32,952 bases of DNA from an uncultured Flavobacteriales bacterium. Lineage in GTDB: Bacteria; Bacteroidota; Bacteroidia; Flavobacteriales_D; Sanyastnellaceae. Position numbers and translations under genes: made by a program. Location of the stretch: NCBI GenBank assembly GCA_937974555.1, contig CALJKR010000030.1, forward strand, positions 1 to 32,952, written 5' to 3'. Shown piece by piece: positions 1 to 9,700 of this stretch. Positions within the stretch are counted from its first letter, which is position 1; each line of letters starts with the position of its first letter. Below the pieces are notes generated by a model, which ran no database searches, was not told the DNA's origin, and saw only the letters and a program-made list of their open reading frames with translations.

Positions 1-1561
1 GCATTTCTTCATCAATCAATGCAATCGGTCCGTGTTTCATCTCAGCCGCTGGATATCCCTCCGCATGGATATATGAAATCTCCTTTAATTTCAAAGCGCC
101 TTCCAAGGCAACAGGGAAGGAGTATCCTCTTCCCAAATACAATGCGTTTCTGGAGTCTTTATAGATTTCAGCTATTTTCTTGACAGCCTCGTTGGTCTTG
201 AGCACCTCAGCAATTTTTTCTGGAACAGAATTCAATTCCGCCATAAGACGATTTAATCTTTCTGGCTTCATCATTCCTCTTGATTGGGCAACAGAAAGAG
301 CCAATAAATAGAGGACAGAAACTTGTGCTGTAAAAGCTTTTGTTGAAGCAACACCAATTTCAGGTCCTGCATGCGTATAAGCACCACTGTGTGTGGCTCG
401 CGCGATGCTCGAACCCACAACATTGCAAACACCAAAAATGAAAGCGCCTGCTTCTTTGGCCAATTCGATAGCCGCCAAAGTATCCGCCGTTTCGCCACTT
501 TGAGAAATGGCAATGACCACATCTGTAGGATAAATTACTGGATTGCGGTATCTAAACTCTGAGGCGTACTCCACTTCTACAGGAATTCGAGCAAACTCCT
601 CAAACAAATACTCAGCAACCAAACCCGCATGCCAACTGGTTCCGCATGCCACAACCAATATTCTGGTGGCTTTATTCCAACGATCCGCATGCTCATCCAC
701 CCCACTCATTCTCACAGTACCCATTCCCAAATTCATACGTCCTCGAATGGAATCGTTGATGGATCGGGGTTGTTCATGAATCTCTTTCAACATGAAAGAA
801 TCATATCCACCCTTTTCTATGGCCTCCAACTTCATTTCCAACTCCTGAACATAAGGATCTTTATTTTGATTGGAGATGGTCACAATCTTCAAGCCATCGG
901 TTCTGTCCAAGCGAGCAATCTCTTCGTCCTCCAAATACACCACATTGCGGGTATACTCAATGATGGGTGTCGCATCTGAAGCGATGTAAAATTCATTGTC
1001 CTTTCCAACTCCAATAACCAATGGACTCGACTTGCGTGCAGCAATCATCTGATTGGGGTTGCTTTTATCCAAGATCACAATGGCATATGCGCCAATGACT
1101 TCTGACAAAGCAATACGAACGGCATCAAACAAATTAGCCCCTGTCTTGTCTCTGATATCTTCAATAAAGTGAACCAAAACCTCGGTATCTGTATCGCTTT
1201 TGAAAATGTGCCCACGATTAATTAATTCAGATTTCAATGAGGCGTAGTTCTCAATGATCCCGTTGTGAATCAAAACCAAAGATCCATCATTGGAAGCATG
1301 TGGGTGAGCGTTGACATCATTGGGGGGACCATGGGTAGCCCAACGCGTATGTCCAATTCCCACATTTCCGCTTTTGTCTTGCATGCCCACTGCCTCTTCC
1401 AAATCTGAGACCTTTCCCTTGCATTTAAACAAGCTAAAAGCACCATTATGAATCATGGCAACACCTGCACTATCGTAACCACGATACTCCAAACGTTTAA
1501 GGCCTTTAATTAAAATATCATAAGCTGGGCGATCACCCAAATATCCTACAATTCCACACAT
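1..1561 (-). CDS. glmS: Glutamine--fructose-6-phosphate aminotransferase (isomerizing), 3' end cut by window
   Basis: Makes glucosamine-6-phosphate from fructose-6-phosphate and glutamine in the cytoplasm, the first step toward UDP-GlcNAc for peptidoglycan and LPS. The protein starts MCGIVGYLG, so the nucleophile Cys of the class II glutaminase domain is directly after Met. The glutaminase part shows the motifs GHTRWATHG and HNGIIENY in roughly residues 70-130. Two SIS sugar-isomerase domains follow: VVACGTSWHAG, AISQSGETADT and the second-domain segment YLGRGYSFPVALEGALKLKE are all readable. About 520 residues are visible; the family is usually near 610, so roughly 90 C-terminal residues lie outside the window. 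The ATG at 1561 is preceded by a purine-rich GGAGA. It lies 12 bases after the DUF4270 gene, so the two are probably co-transcribed. Identification is secure. Confidence 0.97.
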   Translation of the reverse strand, partial: MCGIVGYLGDRPAYDILIKGLKRLEYRGYDSAGVAMIHNGAFSLFKCKGKVSDLEEAVGMQDKSGNVGIGHTRWATHGPPNDVNAHPHASNDGSLVLIHNGIIENYASLKSELINRGHIFKSDTDTEVLVHFIEDIRDKTGANLFDAVRIALSEVIGAYAIVILDKSNPNQMIAARKSSPLVIGVGKDNEFYIASDATPIIEYTRNVVYLEDEEIARLDRTDGLKIVTISNQNKDPYVQELEMKLEAIEKGGYDSFMLKEIHEQPRSINDSIRGRMNLGMGTVRMSGVDEHADRWNKATRILVVACGTSWHAGLVAEYLFEEFARIPVEVEYASEFRYRNPVIYPTDVVIAISQSGETADTLAAIELAKEAGAFIFGVCNVVGSSIARATHSGAYTHAGPEIGVASTKAFTAQVSVLYLLALSVAQSRGMMKPERLNRLMAELNSVPEKIAEVLKTNEAVKKIAEIYKDSRNALYLGRGYSFPVALEGALKLKEISYIHAEGYPAAEMKHGPIALIDEEM

Positions 1562-1573
1562 AATTTTTTCTCC

Positions 1574-2878
1574 TTATTCAGCGAATGTAACAATAAGACG
1601 CGTATTTTCCGAAGGGTTGGCCGGATTGAAATGGGGGCCATGAGCCACCACTCGCTTTACACTCACGCCAGAGGTTCCTCCAATCAAGTGCAACGACGAA
1701 GGTGAAATATCCCCAGTCATTAAACGCTGTACGTATCTGGTAATATTAAATTTATATCGTCGTGTGCTGCTATTGTATGTACCTCCGATGGATTGTGAAA
1801 CTTCATCCGGTAAGATTTTCAATTCCCCTTCGTCATTTTCATAACGCAAATACAAAACATCAAATGCTTTGAATGCCGCGTCGTATTCTACGGGAATAAT
1901 TAATTCAGCTTTGTTGATGACTTTATTTCCTGCCTGCAAATTCATTAAAGTTGGCAAGTCAATGATTGCCTTTACGCCTCCTCCACTTTGAACATAATAA
2001 TACTCATCGCCATTGACAGGGGTCGTTTTTACATTGGCCAATGCCGTGTTTTGATAGCGATGTTCAAAATAATTGTATCGAGCACAATCCGTGTTCACCA
2101 CCAAATCAAATAGCAAAGTATCCGGTGTTGCCCCTGACAAATCTCGATAGTAAATGGTGATTTTGGTCGTTGGATCGATCAAGTCATAACGCATAACCGC
2201 GTCATATCTCCCTCTGGATTCAATGCAAACCCCTTTGAAATAAGACAAAAATGCAGCCTGTGAATCCAATACACTGGGGTCTGCAGGATGAGCAATATAT
2301 TGACCCAATTCTATGTCCAAAGGAATTCGCAATTGCGGTACAGTGGTGTCTCCGCCTACAATTGCAGGATTCTTGGTATCGATACTGACCCATTCCGCTC
2401 CATCTTTTACCAAATCAGTGGGAAAAACACCTACCTGCTGATTGGCGGCATAGGTACTATCTTTGATCAAATCTTCCGACAAAGGATGAACCGCAAACCG
2501 CTGACGCATCGGCGTGCCATAATACGATGCATTAAAAGCCAATGACATTACCACAGAATCGATTTCCATTTGATCAGGAAATTCTGGCGTAAGAGCACTC
2601 AATCGGAATTGTGTGTAAGCCTTACAAACCGTTTCTCCCAACATGGGGTCTGATTGATAACCTACAACAGCCAAAGACAATTCATCGGTATTGACATCGT
2701 CTTCAACCGTAGTCTCCACTTCAATTTGAAAAGTATCGGTTTGAAAAGCACTCAAGAAATCCTCTTCAGGCAAAAATTCGGCGCCGTCTGTTACTTCTGG
2801 CTTTTTACATCCTAATACAAGGGCCGCGACCAAAAAAAGGCCAAGACCAAATGAAGCTATGCCGGTATATTTTTTCAA
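1574..2878 (-). CDS. DUF4270-type lipoprotein
   Basis: A 434-residue predicted lipoprotein: a basic N-terminus (MKKYTG), a hydrophobic stretch and a lipobox ending LVLGC with Cys24, followed by KK. It should be lipidated and anchored in the envelope. The rest is beta-rich with no membrane segment. Features such as an early FQTDTFQIEVET segment, a repeated pattern of 'value of property' strands and a C-terminal RYVQRLMTGD segment fit the Bacteroidota family DUF4270, whose biochemical role I do not know. The gene begins inside the stop codon of the upstream GT5-like gene (4-base overlap), implying translational coupling, and glmS follows after 12 bases. I recall this gene order as conserved in flavobacteria, which suggests a cell-envelope carbohydrate role; that is inference. 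Confidence 0.85.
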   Translation of the reverse strand: MKKYTGIASFGLGLFLVAALVLGCKKPEVTDGAEFLPEEDFLSAFQTDTFQIEVETTVEDDVNTDELSLAVVGYQSDPMLGETVCKAYTQFRLSALTPEFPDQMEIDSVVMSLAFNASYYGTPMRQRFAVHPLSEDLIKDSTYAANQQVGVFPTDLVKDGAEWVSIDTKNPAIVGGDTTVPQLRIPLDIELGQYIAHPADPSVLDSQAAFLSYFKGVCIESRGRYDAVMRYDLIDPTTKITIYYRDLSGATPDTLLFDLVVNTDCARYNYFEHRYQNTALANVKTTPVNGDEYYYVQSGGGVKAIIDLPTLMNLQAGNKVINKAELIIPVEYDAAFKAFDVLYLRYENDEGELKILPDEVSQSIGGTYNSSTRRYKFNITRYVQRLMTGDISPSSLHLIGGTSGVSVKRVVAHGPHFNPANPSENTRLIVTFAE

Positions 2879-3699
2879 GCTAAAACAGATTTCACCGACA
2901 AAACGTGATCAAAGAACTCGTCTGTCGCAGAAAGATAATCGGTTTCAGCATATTGATTCAAAGTTGGGATTTCCAACTCTTGTGCAAATTTCTTCACATC
3001 TTCTGAAGCTGCCTCTTCCCCAAAAATCACTCCGTCGGCAAATTTCAACGCATTCTTCATCATTTCCGTATGCGTAGCTTTTTTTAACAAGTCAATGTCC
3101 GAGGCCTCAAAACCATCAAAGGCAACTTTCTTGTGGATGTCCTTGCTCACGGGACCTTCAAAATCCTGACCGTAAACGGAAACCACAATTTTTGAATCAG
3201 CAAAATGCGGATCCTGGCCGTATAGTTTCTTGACATACAATGGCATTAAACTACTAAACCAACCATGGCAGTGAATGATGTCTGGTGCCCATCCCAATTT
3301 CTTGACAGTTTCCAATACGCCTTTCGTAAAGAAAATCATGCGCATGTCATTGTCTTCAAACAAATTGTTCTTGTCATCGTGCAAAAAAGACTTGCGATGA
3401 AAGTACTCCTCGTTGTCAATGAAATAGACTTGCAAACGAATTTGAGGTATACTGGCTACTTTGATGATCAAAGGATGGTCAGAGTCATCAACAATTAGGT
3501 TCATACCCGATAAACGGATGACCTCATGCAATTGATGACGACGCTCGTTAATCTTGCCAAAACGAGGCATGAAAATTCTGGTTTCCTTTCCCCGCTCATG
3601 CACCGCTTGTGGCATCTGACGACAAGTTTGCGCAATGTGGCTTTCTGGAGAAAAGGGGAGAATTTCGTGACTAACGAATAGAATTTTAGGTTTGCTCAT
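2875..3699 (-). CDS. Glycogen/starch synthase-like protein, N-terminal GT5 domain only
   Basis: A 274-residue cytoplasmic protein resembling only the N-terminal Rossmann domain of GT5 glycogen synthases. It opens with KILFVSHEILPF, the first beta-strand region of the fold, and keeps the IIHCHGW segment (residues 141-147) that matches the conserved H-x-H-D-W region of GlgA. True glycogen synthases are about 480 residues and carry a KxGGL nucleotide-sugar loop straight after the first strand; here that position reads SPESHIAQ, so the loop is missing, and the C-terminal GT-B domain is absent. Annotation pipelines usually call this 'glycogen/starch synthase', but I would not assume catalysis. It is first in a likely operon with the DUF4270 lipoprotein (overlap 4 bases) and glmS. 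The ATG start lies 26 bases after a -7 promoter element. Confidence 0.85.
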   Translation of the reverse strand: MSKPKILFVSHEILPFSPESHIAQTCRQMPQAVHERGKETRIFMPRFGKINERRHQLHEVIRLSGMNLIVDDSDHPLIIKVASIPQIRLQVYFIDNEEYFHRKSFLHDDKNNLFEDNDMRMIFFTKGVLETVKKLGWAPDIIHCHGWFSSLMPLYVKKLYGQDPHFADSKIVVSVYGQDFEGPVSKDIHKKVAFDGFEASDIDLLKKATHTEMMKNALKFADGVIFGEEAASEDVKKFAQELEIPTLNQYAETDYLSATDEFFDHVLSVKSVLA

Positions 3700-3725
3700 G
3701 AATGGGCTACAACTTTATAAGTATG

Positions 3726-3733
3726 CAAAGGTA
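3726..3733 (-). promoter_or_regulatory. -7 promoter element of the GT5-like/DUF4270/glmS operon
   Basis: Reads TACCTTTG on the minus strand, an exact match to the Bacteroidota -7 consensus TAnnTTTG. It sits 26 bases before the ATG at 3699. A possible -33 TTTG lies at 3761-3758, with a 24-base spacer, which is slightly long. Confidence 0.65.
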
Positions 3734-3750
3734 AATAAAAAACTTTTTTG

Positions 3751-3762
3751 ATTTGCGCAAAT
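3751..3762. promoter_or_regulatory. 12-bp perfect palindrome between divergent promoters
   Basis: The sequence ATTTGCGCAAAT is its own reverse complement. It lies between the two divergent -7 elements (3726-3733 and 3766-3773) and overlaps where the minus-strand -33 box would fall. A dimeric regulator could bind here and affect both transcripts. The palindrome is directly visible; its function is inference. Confidence 0.4.
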
Positions 3763-3765
3763 GGG

Positions 3766-3773
3766 TAGCTTTG
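3766..3773 (+). promoter_or_regulatory. -7 promoter element of panC
   Basis: Reads TAGCTTTG, an exact match to TAnnTTTG, 26 bases before the panC ATG. The nearest upstream TTG (3748-3750) is only 15 bases away, so the -33 element is not clear. Confidence 0.6.
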
Positions 3774-3799
3774 GGGTCTGAAATAGAACACTTTTCTAA

Positions 3800-4633
3800 A
3801 TGGAGATACTTTACACCGCTCAAGATTTGATCAATTGGCGCGACTCACAGCCTCAATCTTCTATTGGTTTTGTTCCCACCATGGGGGCGCTACATCAGGG
3901 TCATTTATCTTTGGTGGATCAATCCAAATTAGAAAATGACGTGGTTTTGGTGTCCATTTTTGTAAATCCGACCCAGTTCAACGACCCCCAAGATTTTAAA
4001 AACTACCCCAACACCATCGATGCTGATTTGGCGCTTCTCAAAGACTTGAACGTAGATGCGGTTTTTGTTCCCAGTGTTTTGGAGATGTATCCAGATTTGA
4101 TAAAAGAGTCTTTTCACGTTTCTATTCTCACAGAAACTTTAGAAGCCAAAATGAGACCCGGTCATTTTGATGGAGTTATTACCATCATCAGAAAACTATT
4201 TGATCTGGCTCAAGCAACAAAGGTATACCTGGGTGAAAAAGATTTTCAACAACTCTCCATTATCCAAGCTTGGGTAAGGAAAGAAGAAAGAAAAGAAGTC
4301 ATTGTGCCCTGCCCAACACTCAGGGAGCCCAACGGTTTAGCCATGAGCTCAAGAAATGTGCGCTTAAGTGAGTTTGGAAGAAAAAAAGCGGCACTTATTC
4401 ATCAAATTCTGCAAGAAGTAAAATTGCAAAAACCCCATCAGAGTCCCCCAGACCTGGAAATATGGGCCAGAAGTGAATTCCTTCTTCACTCAGAATTTCA
4501 ATTGGAGTACTTTGAAATCATCGATGCACACTCCTTTGGGCCATTGGCCGATTGGCAGGACAGTGAAGCCCCTTTGGCTGTTGTAGCTACCTTCTTAGAG
4601 GGTGTTCGCCTAATCGACAACCTGCGTCTTTAA
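3800..4633 (+). CDS. panC: Pantothenate synthetase (pantoate--beta-alanine ligase)
   Basis: Condenses pantoate with beta-alanine at the expense of ATP, giving pantothenate for coenzyme A synthesis. The 277-residue length is normal. Visible family motifs are VPTMGALHQGH with the HxGH nucleotide-binding signature at residues 32-35, SIFVNPTQF (residues 52-60), a GEKDFQQL segment, and MSSRN at residues 182-186, which belongs to the ATP-binding loop. The ATG at 3800 begins the first beta-strand directly. panD, which often neighbours panC, is not here: the next gene lies on the opposite strand. The panC stop codon shares four bases (TTAA) with the stop codon of the convergent response-regulator gene, leaving no room for a terminator between them. 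Confidence 0.97.
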   Translation: MEILYTAQDLINWRDSQPQSSIGFVPTMGALHQGHLSLVDQSKLENDVVLVSIFVNPTQFNDPQDFKNYPNTIDADLALLKDLNVDAVFVPSVLEMYPDLIKESFHVSILTETLEAKMRPGHFDGVITIIRKLFDLAQATKVYLGEKDFQQLSIIQAWVRKEERKEVIVPCPTLREPNGLAMSSRNVRLSEFGRKKAALIHQILQEVKLQKPHQSPPDLEIWARSEFLLHSEFQLEYFEIIDAHSFGPLADWQDSEAPLAVVATFLEGVRLIDNLRL

Positions 4634-5325
4634 GGGGCCAATAATTTAAATCCCTTGCCGTGAACGTTGATAATCTCCAAGCGCTCATCTGCTTTGAGGT
4701 GCTTTCTTAACTTGGCAATGTACACATCCATGCTACGACCATTGAAATAATTGTCATCCCCCCAAATGGTTTTTAACGCATAACTGCGCTCCATGATGGT
4801 GTTGCGATGCTTGGACAACAAAAACAACAACTCATTTTCTTTGGTTGTCAATTTGGTTTCTTCACCATTTAATGAGAGCTTTTGCTTTTTGTAATGAAAA
4901 ACAAAATTACCCAATGTATCATCCGTATCCTCTTCCTCTGCCATCACAAAAGGATTGGAACGCTTTAAGATGACATTGATTCGAGCCAACAATTCCTCCA
5001 TTGAAAAAGGCTTTGTCATGTAATCATCCCCTCCTGCTTCAAAACCTTTTAAAGTATCCTCTTTGAGGCTCTTGGCCGTTAAAAATAATATGGGGGTATG
5101 CTTGTCTTCCGCTCTAATTTCCTGAGCCACAGTAAATCCATCCTTGATCGGCATCATGACATCCAAAATGATGAAATTAAAATTGCCTCGCTTGAATGCC
5201 TTAATTGCCTCTTGGCCATCCGTTGCTAAATCCGTCTGATAACCCTTTGCATTTAAATATTCAGTCAATAACTGGCCCAAATTGGGATCATCCTCACACA
5301 ATAAAATACTAATTGATTTCTTCAT
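4630..5325 (-). CDS. OmpR-family response regulator
   Basis: A 231-residue two-component regulator. The receiver domain has the acidic pocket E11-D12-D13, the phospho-acceptor D55 (FIILDVMMP), the switch Thr83 and the conserved Lys105 (TKPFS). A winged-helix DNA-binding domain of the OmpR/PhoB type fills about residues 130-231, with LTTKENELLFLL and a C-terminal VHGKGFKL. I chose the ATG at 5325, which gives MKKSISILLCEDD; a TTG at 5346 would add seven residues and is less likely. The gene overlaps the end of the histidine kinase gene by 17 bases, so the pair is one operon and kinase-regulator pairing is secure. The overall form resembles RprY of Bacteroides. Its target genes are not visible. 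Confidence 0.95.
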   Translation of the reverse strand: MKKSISILLCEDDPNLGQLLTEYLNAKGYQTDLATDGQEAIKAFKRGNFNFIILDVMMPIKDGFTVAQEIRAEDKHTPILFLTAKSLKEDTLKGFEAGGDDYMTKPFSMEELLARINVILKRSNPFVMAEEEDTDDTLGNFVFHYKKQKLSLNGEETKLTTKENELLFLLSKHRNTIMERSYALKTIWGDDNYFNGRSMDVYIAKLRKHLKADERLEIINVHGKGFKLLAP

Positions 5326-6664
5326 ATTTCCTAGGTAGTTTGACAATAAATTGTGTTCCTTTTTTTATTTCGCTATTTACTTGTATGGTTCCTCTATGCT
5401 TGGTTATTACTCCCATTACGTAACTCAACCCCAATCCAAATCCTTTCACGTTATGCACATTGCCCGTCGGGACTCGGTACAGCTTTTCAAATATCTTTTT
5501 CTGATTTTCCTTGCTGATGCCAATCCCCTGATCGGTGATGGTGAAGACAAAGCTCCCCCCCTCATCGGTTGTCTTGATATCAATTTTAGGATTCTCTAAG
5601 GAATACTTCAACGCATTATCAATAAGATTAAAAATCATATTGGTAATGTGCATCGGATCCCCTTGAATTATGGGCGAAACACTCTGATAATCCTCGATTA
5701 CAGATGCTCTTCTGTTTCTAAATTGTAAATCAAAACTCTTCAACACAGATTGGATGACATCATGGACATTCACGTCCTGAACCTTCATTCGCATTTGACC
5801 TTGCTCAAACAATGACGTTCTGAGCACGTTCTCAACGAGCATTCCCAACCGATTGTTTTCTTCCCTAATCATTTTTATGTAGCGGTCTCGACTGATTTCC
5901 GATTTCTTGACCTCTTCATCTCCCAAGACCTCACATGCTAGTGAAATGGTTGCAATGGGGGTCTTTAATTCATGGGTCATGTTATTGATAAAGTCACTCT
6001 TTAATTCACTCAACTTCCGTTGACGGTAGATGGTTAAAGCTGAATAAGTGAAGAGGCCTACAATGGAAGAAAGAAGTAAAACACTGATTATCAACATGCT
6101 CGACATAGAGCCCAGTAAGTACTTGCGTGTGTCTTCAAATCGGACTTCTAAATAATAATCCTGACTCAATGGATCATTGGGAAACAACAAACTGGTGAAT
6201 ACTTCCACTTCCGGATCCTTTAAATTTTCTGGGGTGTACTTCCAAAAAACACGATTGGATCGATCCCGAACTTGGGTGGAAAAAGGTGCTCGTATTCCCT
6301 CCTTTTCCATAAAACCCTGTATCAGTCCTTTCAATAATGAAGTATCCAAGCGTTCCTCTAAAGAAGGAACAATTTGCACCTCCACCCATTCAGCAATATC
6401 CTGATTGACGGCATTGAAAAAAGTATCGAGTGGAACCTCCTTGTATGTGGTATCTGTTATATTGGGCGCATGCAGTTTGGTCAATGGTTTGTCCACTCTT
6501 TCCAATTCGGAAGTGGTCTTGCTCATCGCACTGTAAACCCGATCAGAAAAGGATTGTTGTCTTAACAAATAAGTGTTGTGTACCCAATAAACTTGAAGCG
6601 CCAATAACCCCAAAAGAGAAAACGCTCCTGTGATTACAAGATATTTCACCAATTCCTTCCGCAT
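5309..6664 (-). CDS. Sensor histidine kinase, membrane bound
   Basis: A 451-residue kinase partner of the adjacent response regulator. Membrane segments span about residues 8-28 and 186-211 and enclose a periplasmic region of roughly 155 residues with no family I recognise. The HisKA dimerisation domain carries the phosphorylated His231 in MTHELKTPIA. The HATPase domain shows the N box NLIDNALKYS (347-355), G1 box DQGIGI (378-383) and G2 box GFGLGLSY (408-415). There is no HAMP domain visible: the second membrane segment leads almost directly into the kinase core. The ligand is unknown. The ATG at 6664 is preceded at exactly 4 bases by a -7-like element, predicting a leaderless or nearly leaderless mRNA. 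Confidence 0.95.
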   Translation of the reverse strand: MRKELVKYLVITGAFSLLGLLALQVYWVHNTYLLRQQSFSDRVYSAMSKTTSELERVDKPLTKLHAPNITDTTYKEVPLDTFFNAVNQDIAEWVEVQIVPSLEERLDTSLLKGLIQGFMEKEGIRAPFSTQVRDRSNRVFWKYTPENLKDPEVEVFTSLLFPNDPLSQDYYLEVRFEDTRKYLLGSMSSMLIISVLLLSSIVGLFTYSALTIYRQRKLSELKSDFINNMTHELKTPIATISLACEVLGDEEVKKSEISRDRYIKMIREENNRLGMLVENVLRTSLFEQGQMRMKVQDVNVHDVIQSVLKSFDLQFRNRRASVIEDYQSVSPIIQGDPMHITNMIFNLIDNALKYSLENPKIDIKTTDEGGSFVFTITDQGIGISKENQKKIFEKLYRVPTGNVHNVKGFGLGLSYVMGVITKHRGTIQVNSEIKKGTQFIVKLPRKYEEIN

Positions 6665-6668
6665 GGCG

Positions 6669-6676
6669 GAAATTTA
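6669..6676 (-). promoter_or_regulatory. -7-like element directly before the histidine kinase
   Basis: Reads TAAATTTC on the minus strand, one base off TAnnTTTG, with 4 bases (CGCC) before the ATG. The spacing places the transcription start at or next to the start codon. Confidence 0.4.
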
Positions 6677-6723
6677 CGGCTTTCTTGTTCACCGGAGCGT
6701 TTTACTTAACTTGATTTAACAGG

Positions 6724-9700
6724 CTAATTTTTTACCCATTTTTGAAGAGATTGATTATCACTTCCTTTCCATTTTAAAAAATAAATTCCAGAACTCCAAT
6801 CGCTGGTATCTACCTCTTGTATTCGACCCATTTCTTCACTGTGCATTAGTCTTCCCTGAGCATCAAAAATCTCCAATCTTTGAATGTCATCAGAGCCTGA
6901 ATATACATGAAGAATTTGGTTTCCTGGATTGGGCCAATACGTCATTTGTTCCATATTGGATTTTAAAAATCCGGCCATGGGTTCTTCTCCTCCTGCCGAG
7001 CACGCGGCGTAATTCTGCTGAGGCAAAACGGTCCAATTGATAGAAAAACCATAGTCTGCATTGATTCCATCACTCCATGCCAACGCTATGTTATTTCCTT
7101 CATTTTGCCATTGATTTCCAGACCAAGCATTGGCCAAAGCGGACATTGTTACCCCTACAACTTGACCTTGAATACAATAGGATCCTGCCTCTCCCCAATA
7201 ATTTTTTCCATTGATTATTTGAGGTACATCAGCATCCACCAAATGCAAATGACTTCCGTTGCTCTCAAAAAAATTGTGCCCGGTTTGTTCATTGCCAATG
7301 AATTGGGCCTCCTGCTCCATTGTGATTCCCCAATTGCATTGGGAAACCTCACTACAACTCATGCTCAACTGTGCATGATCGATGCGAACACCCTCAAAAT
7401 AATCAAATATTTTACACTGGTTAATGGTCAACTGTGCCTGGATTTCAGCACTTCCGTGAATACCAATATCACTTCCCTCGCCTCCCAATATGCATTGATC
7501 AAACATCCAAGTGTGGTGCATATCAACAAAATCAAATCCATGGCCGATGACTTTTCCATTGTGCATATTCCACGTGCCTGAATTCCACTTCCAAATTTCA
7601 TCACCCACACTATACACCTCATCCATATAAATTTTCGAATGATCACCCGAAACGGAAAGATGATAAAACTGTGTCTGATGGTATTGGACTTTGTTCTCTA
7701 TGCACAAGATATCCTGCCCTCCTTCATCAAAACCATTTTCTTGAATGAGTCTAATGTTCTTCATCAAAACTTGTGTTCGATGTTCCATCACGGCATCATT
7801 ACCAAAATATACTTTTCCGTGAACACATTTCAATGATGAACCAGGCTCAGAAACTTCATTCCAAACGGCATAGGGAGCCAAACGAATTATTTCGTCCTGT
7901 TCATTTTGACCCGAAATGTCTAACTCACTTCCCTCTTCCAACCACCAATCGACATAATTTCCATCATCATAAGCTGACATTACGACTGTTCCGCCTTCGG
8001 TATTCATTGGCATTAAGGTCAAAGTCTGTTGGGCGCAAACCCGAACAGTTCCTCCTTCCATTCTTAACTCAGAGTCTTGGCCAATCAATTGAAAACTACC
8101 TCCGCAATAACTGACCCATGAACCCTTTTGAAGAATTAGTCTCCCTTCACAAAAGACTTCACCGCCTTCACTAATGACCAATCTTGTTCCTTCTTCCATG
8201 ATCAATGTACTGCCAGGATGAATAAACAATCGACCCGAATCAAAAACATGAATGGTCGTTCCAAAAGAAGCTACCAACGTTGCCGTAGATAGACCTTGCT
8301 CATCACCAATATGTAAACTGCCTTGGTTGTGAATGTCCACATCCTGACGATGACAAAATGTTCGAATATGAAAGGTTTGATGACTACTCATCAAGGGGAA
8401 GTTCTGGGTTTCATGCAATGGCATTTGCGCATTGATCCATACACTATCCGATTGGTTTATCTCACAAGCTGGAAAATAGGTTTCTTCCCACTCGCCAAAA
8501 TTAAAGGTTCCCCATTGGGTGTAATTGGACAAGTCATATGTGGCCTCCATTTCATCAAGCACTTGTATTAAAAATTCCATGACGCCTGCACCAATTGCGA
8601 CATGCGGCTCATTGGAATTATAACATCCATAAACTCTATCAAAGGGCGTAATGTGACTGTTTTGAAAATATGCTGTCGCTATATTGGCATTATGGGTCGT
8701 ATCAATAGCCCATGCGCTGGCCGCTGGAACAAAATTGTGCAAAGCAGCAAACTGATCGTTTTGTATTTGACCACAATTGTTGGTGAACGAAGATGTCGCG
8801 TTCAAAACATCCACCAATTGACCCACAGATTGTCGATACCCTCCGGCTGCGTAATCCAAAGGAATCAAGTTTCGTGGGATTTTCATCACCTCGTGGTGTT
8901 GCTGAAAAGTAAGATTATTCAACTGAAAACTGGTTTCCGTGTATATCGCATCTCCAATAACAACATGGGTTGATGTGTTGGCTGCATGGTCCAAATCACC
9001 AGGCAACGCGGACAACCTCAATTGAAATTCATTGCCTGGAAGAATTCCAAAAGCATCGCAATTCTCCTCCAATAAATAGGGTTCAGAATCCACGCTATTC
9101 ATGGGATTGCCCAAAACATTTCCATTGGCAATCGCCACGTTCAATGTTTGAACCGGAAAGTTGAGGTTGGTCAAATAGTTCATGTATTCCTGCCGTTTCC
9201 ATGGCTCTGCCACATTTCCCTCTGAGTCTAACCATTGATAAATCAATAGTTGCTTGGCTGCTGTGCGATCCAATGACTCCCAAACAAAGGTTTCTGCTTC
9301 AGCTGAAAATGAAGATAAAAACCACAAACCAGCTTGTAAACCCAATGGAATATTGGCACCAACATGCGGAGAATCCATGGAAATATAAGCCCCCGCACAA
9401 TGGGGTATTCCATCTCTTTCCATTTCTGACAAGGCCACCCGTGCAACTTGTCCTCCCATGCTCGCCCCTGCAACCACCAATTGAAAATCACCGATTTTGT
9501 ATTGGTTACATAGGGTGATCAAGGTCTTTAATGTCTGTGCGTTACCCCGAATATCAGCAGCTCCATCAAAAAAATCAAGGAGAATTAAGTCATAACCCCT
9601 GGATCGCAATTCCTCATACAATACTGAAGCCTGAGCCAACATGGGATAATTCTCAACATCCAACCCCAAAAATTGACACCAACCAAAATCACCATTGGCC

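Noticed and set aside
5326..5346. TTG start for the response regulator, seven residues upstream
   Set aside because: The ATG at 5325 gives the normal receiver-domain N-terminus; the extension has no support.
7105..7581. A 158-codon plus-strand open frame inside the large secreted hydrolase gene, and many similar ones
   Set aside because: They lie antisense to a continuous 1257-codon gene with recognisable domains, have no family features, and are shadows of its codon usage.
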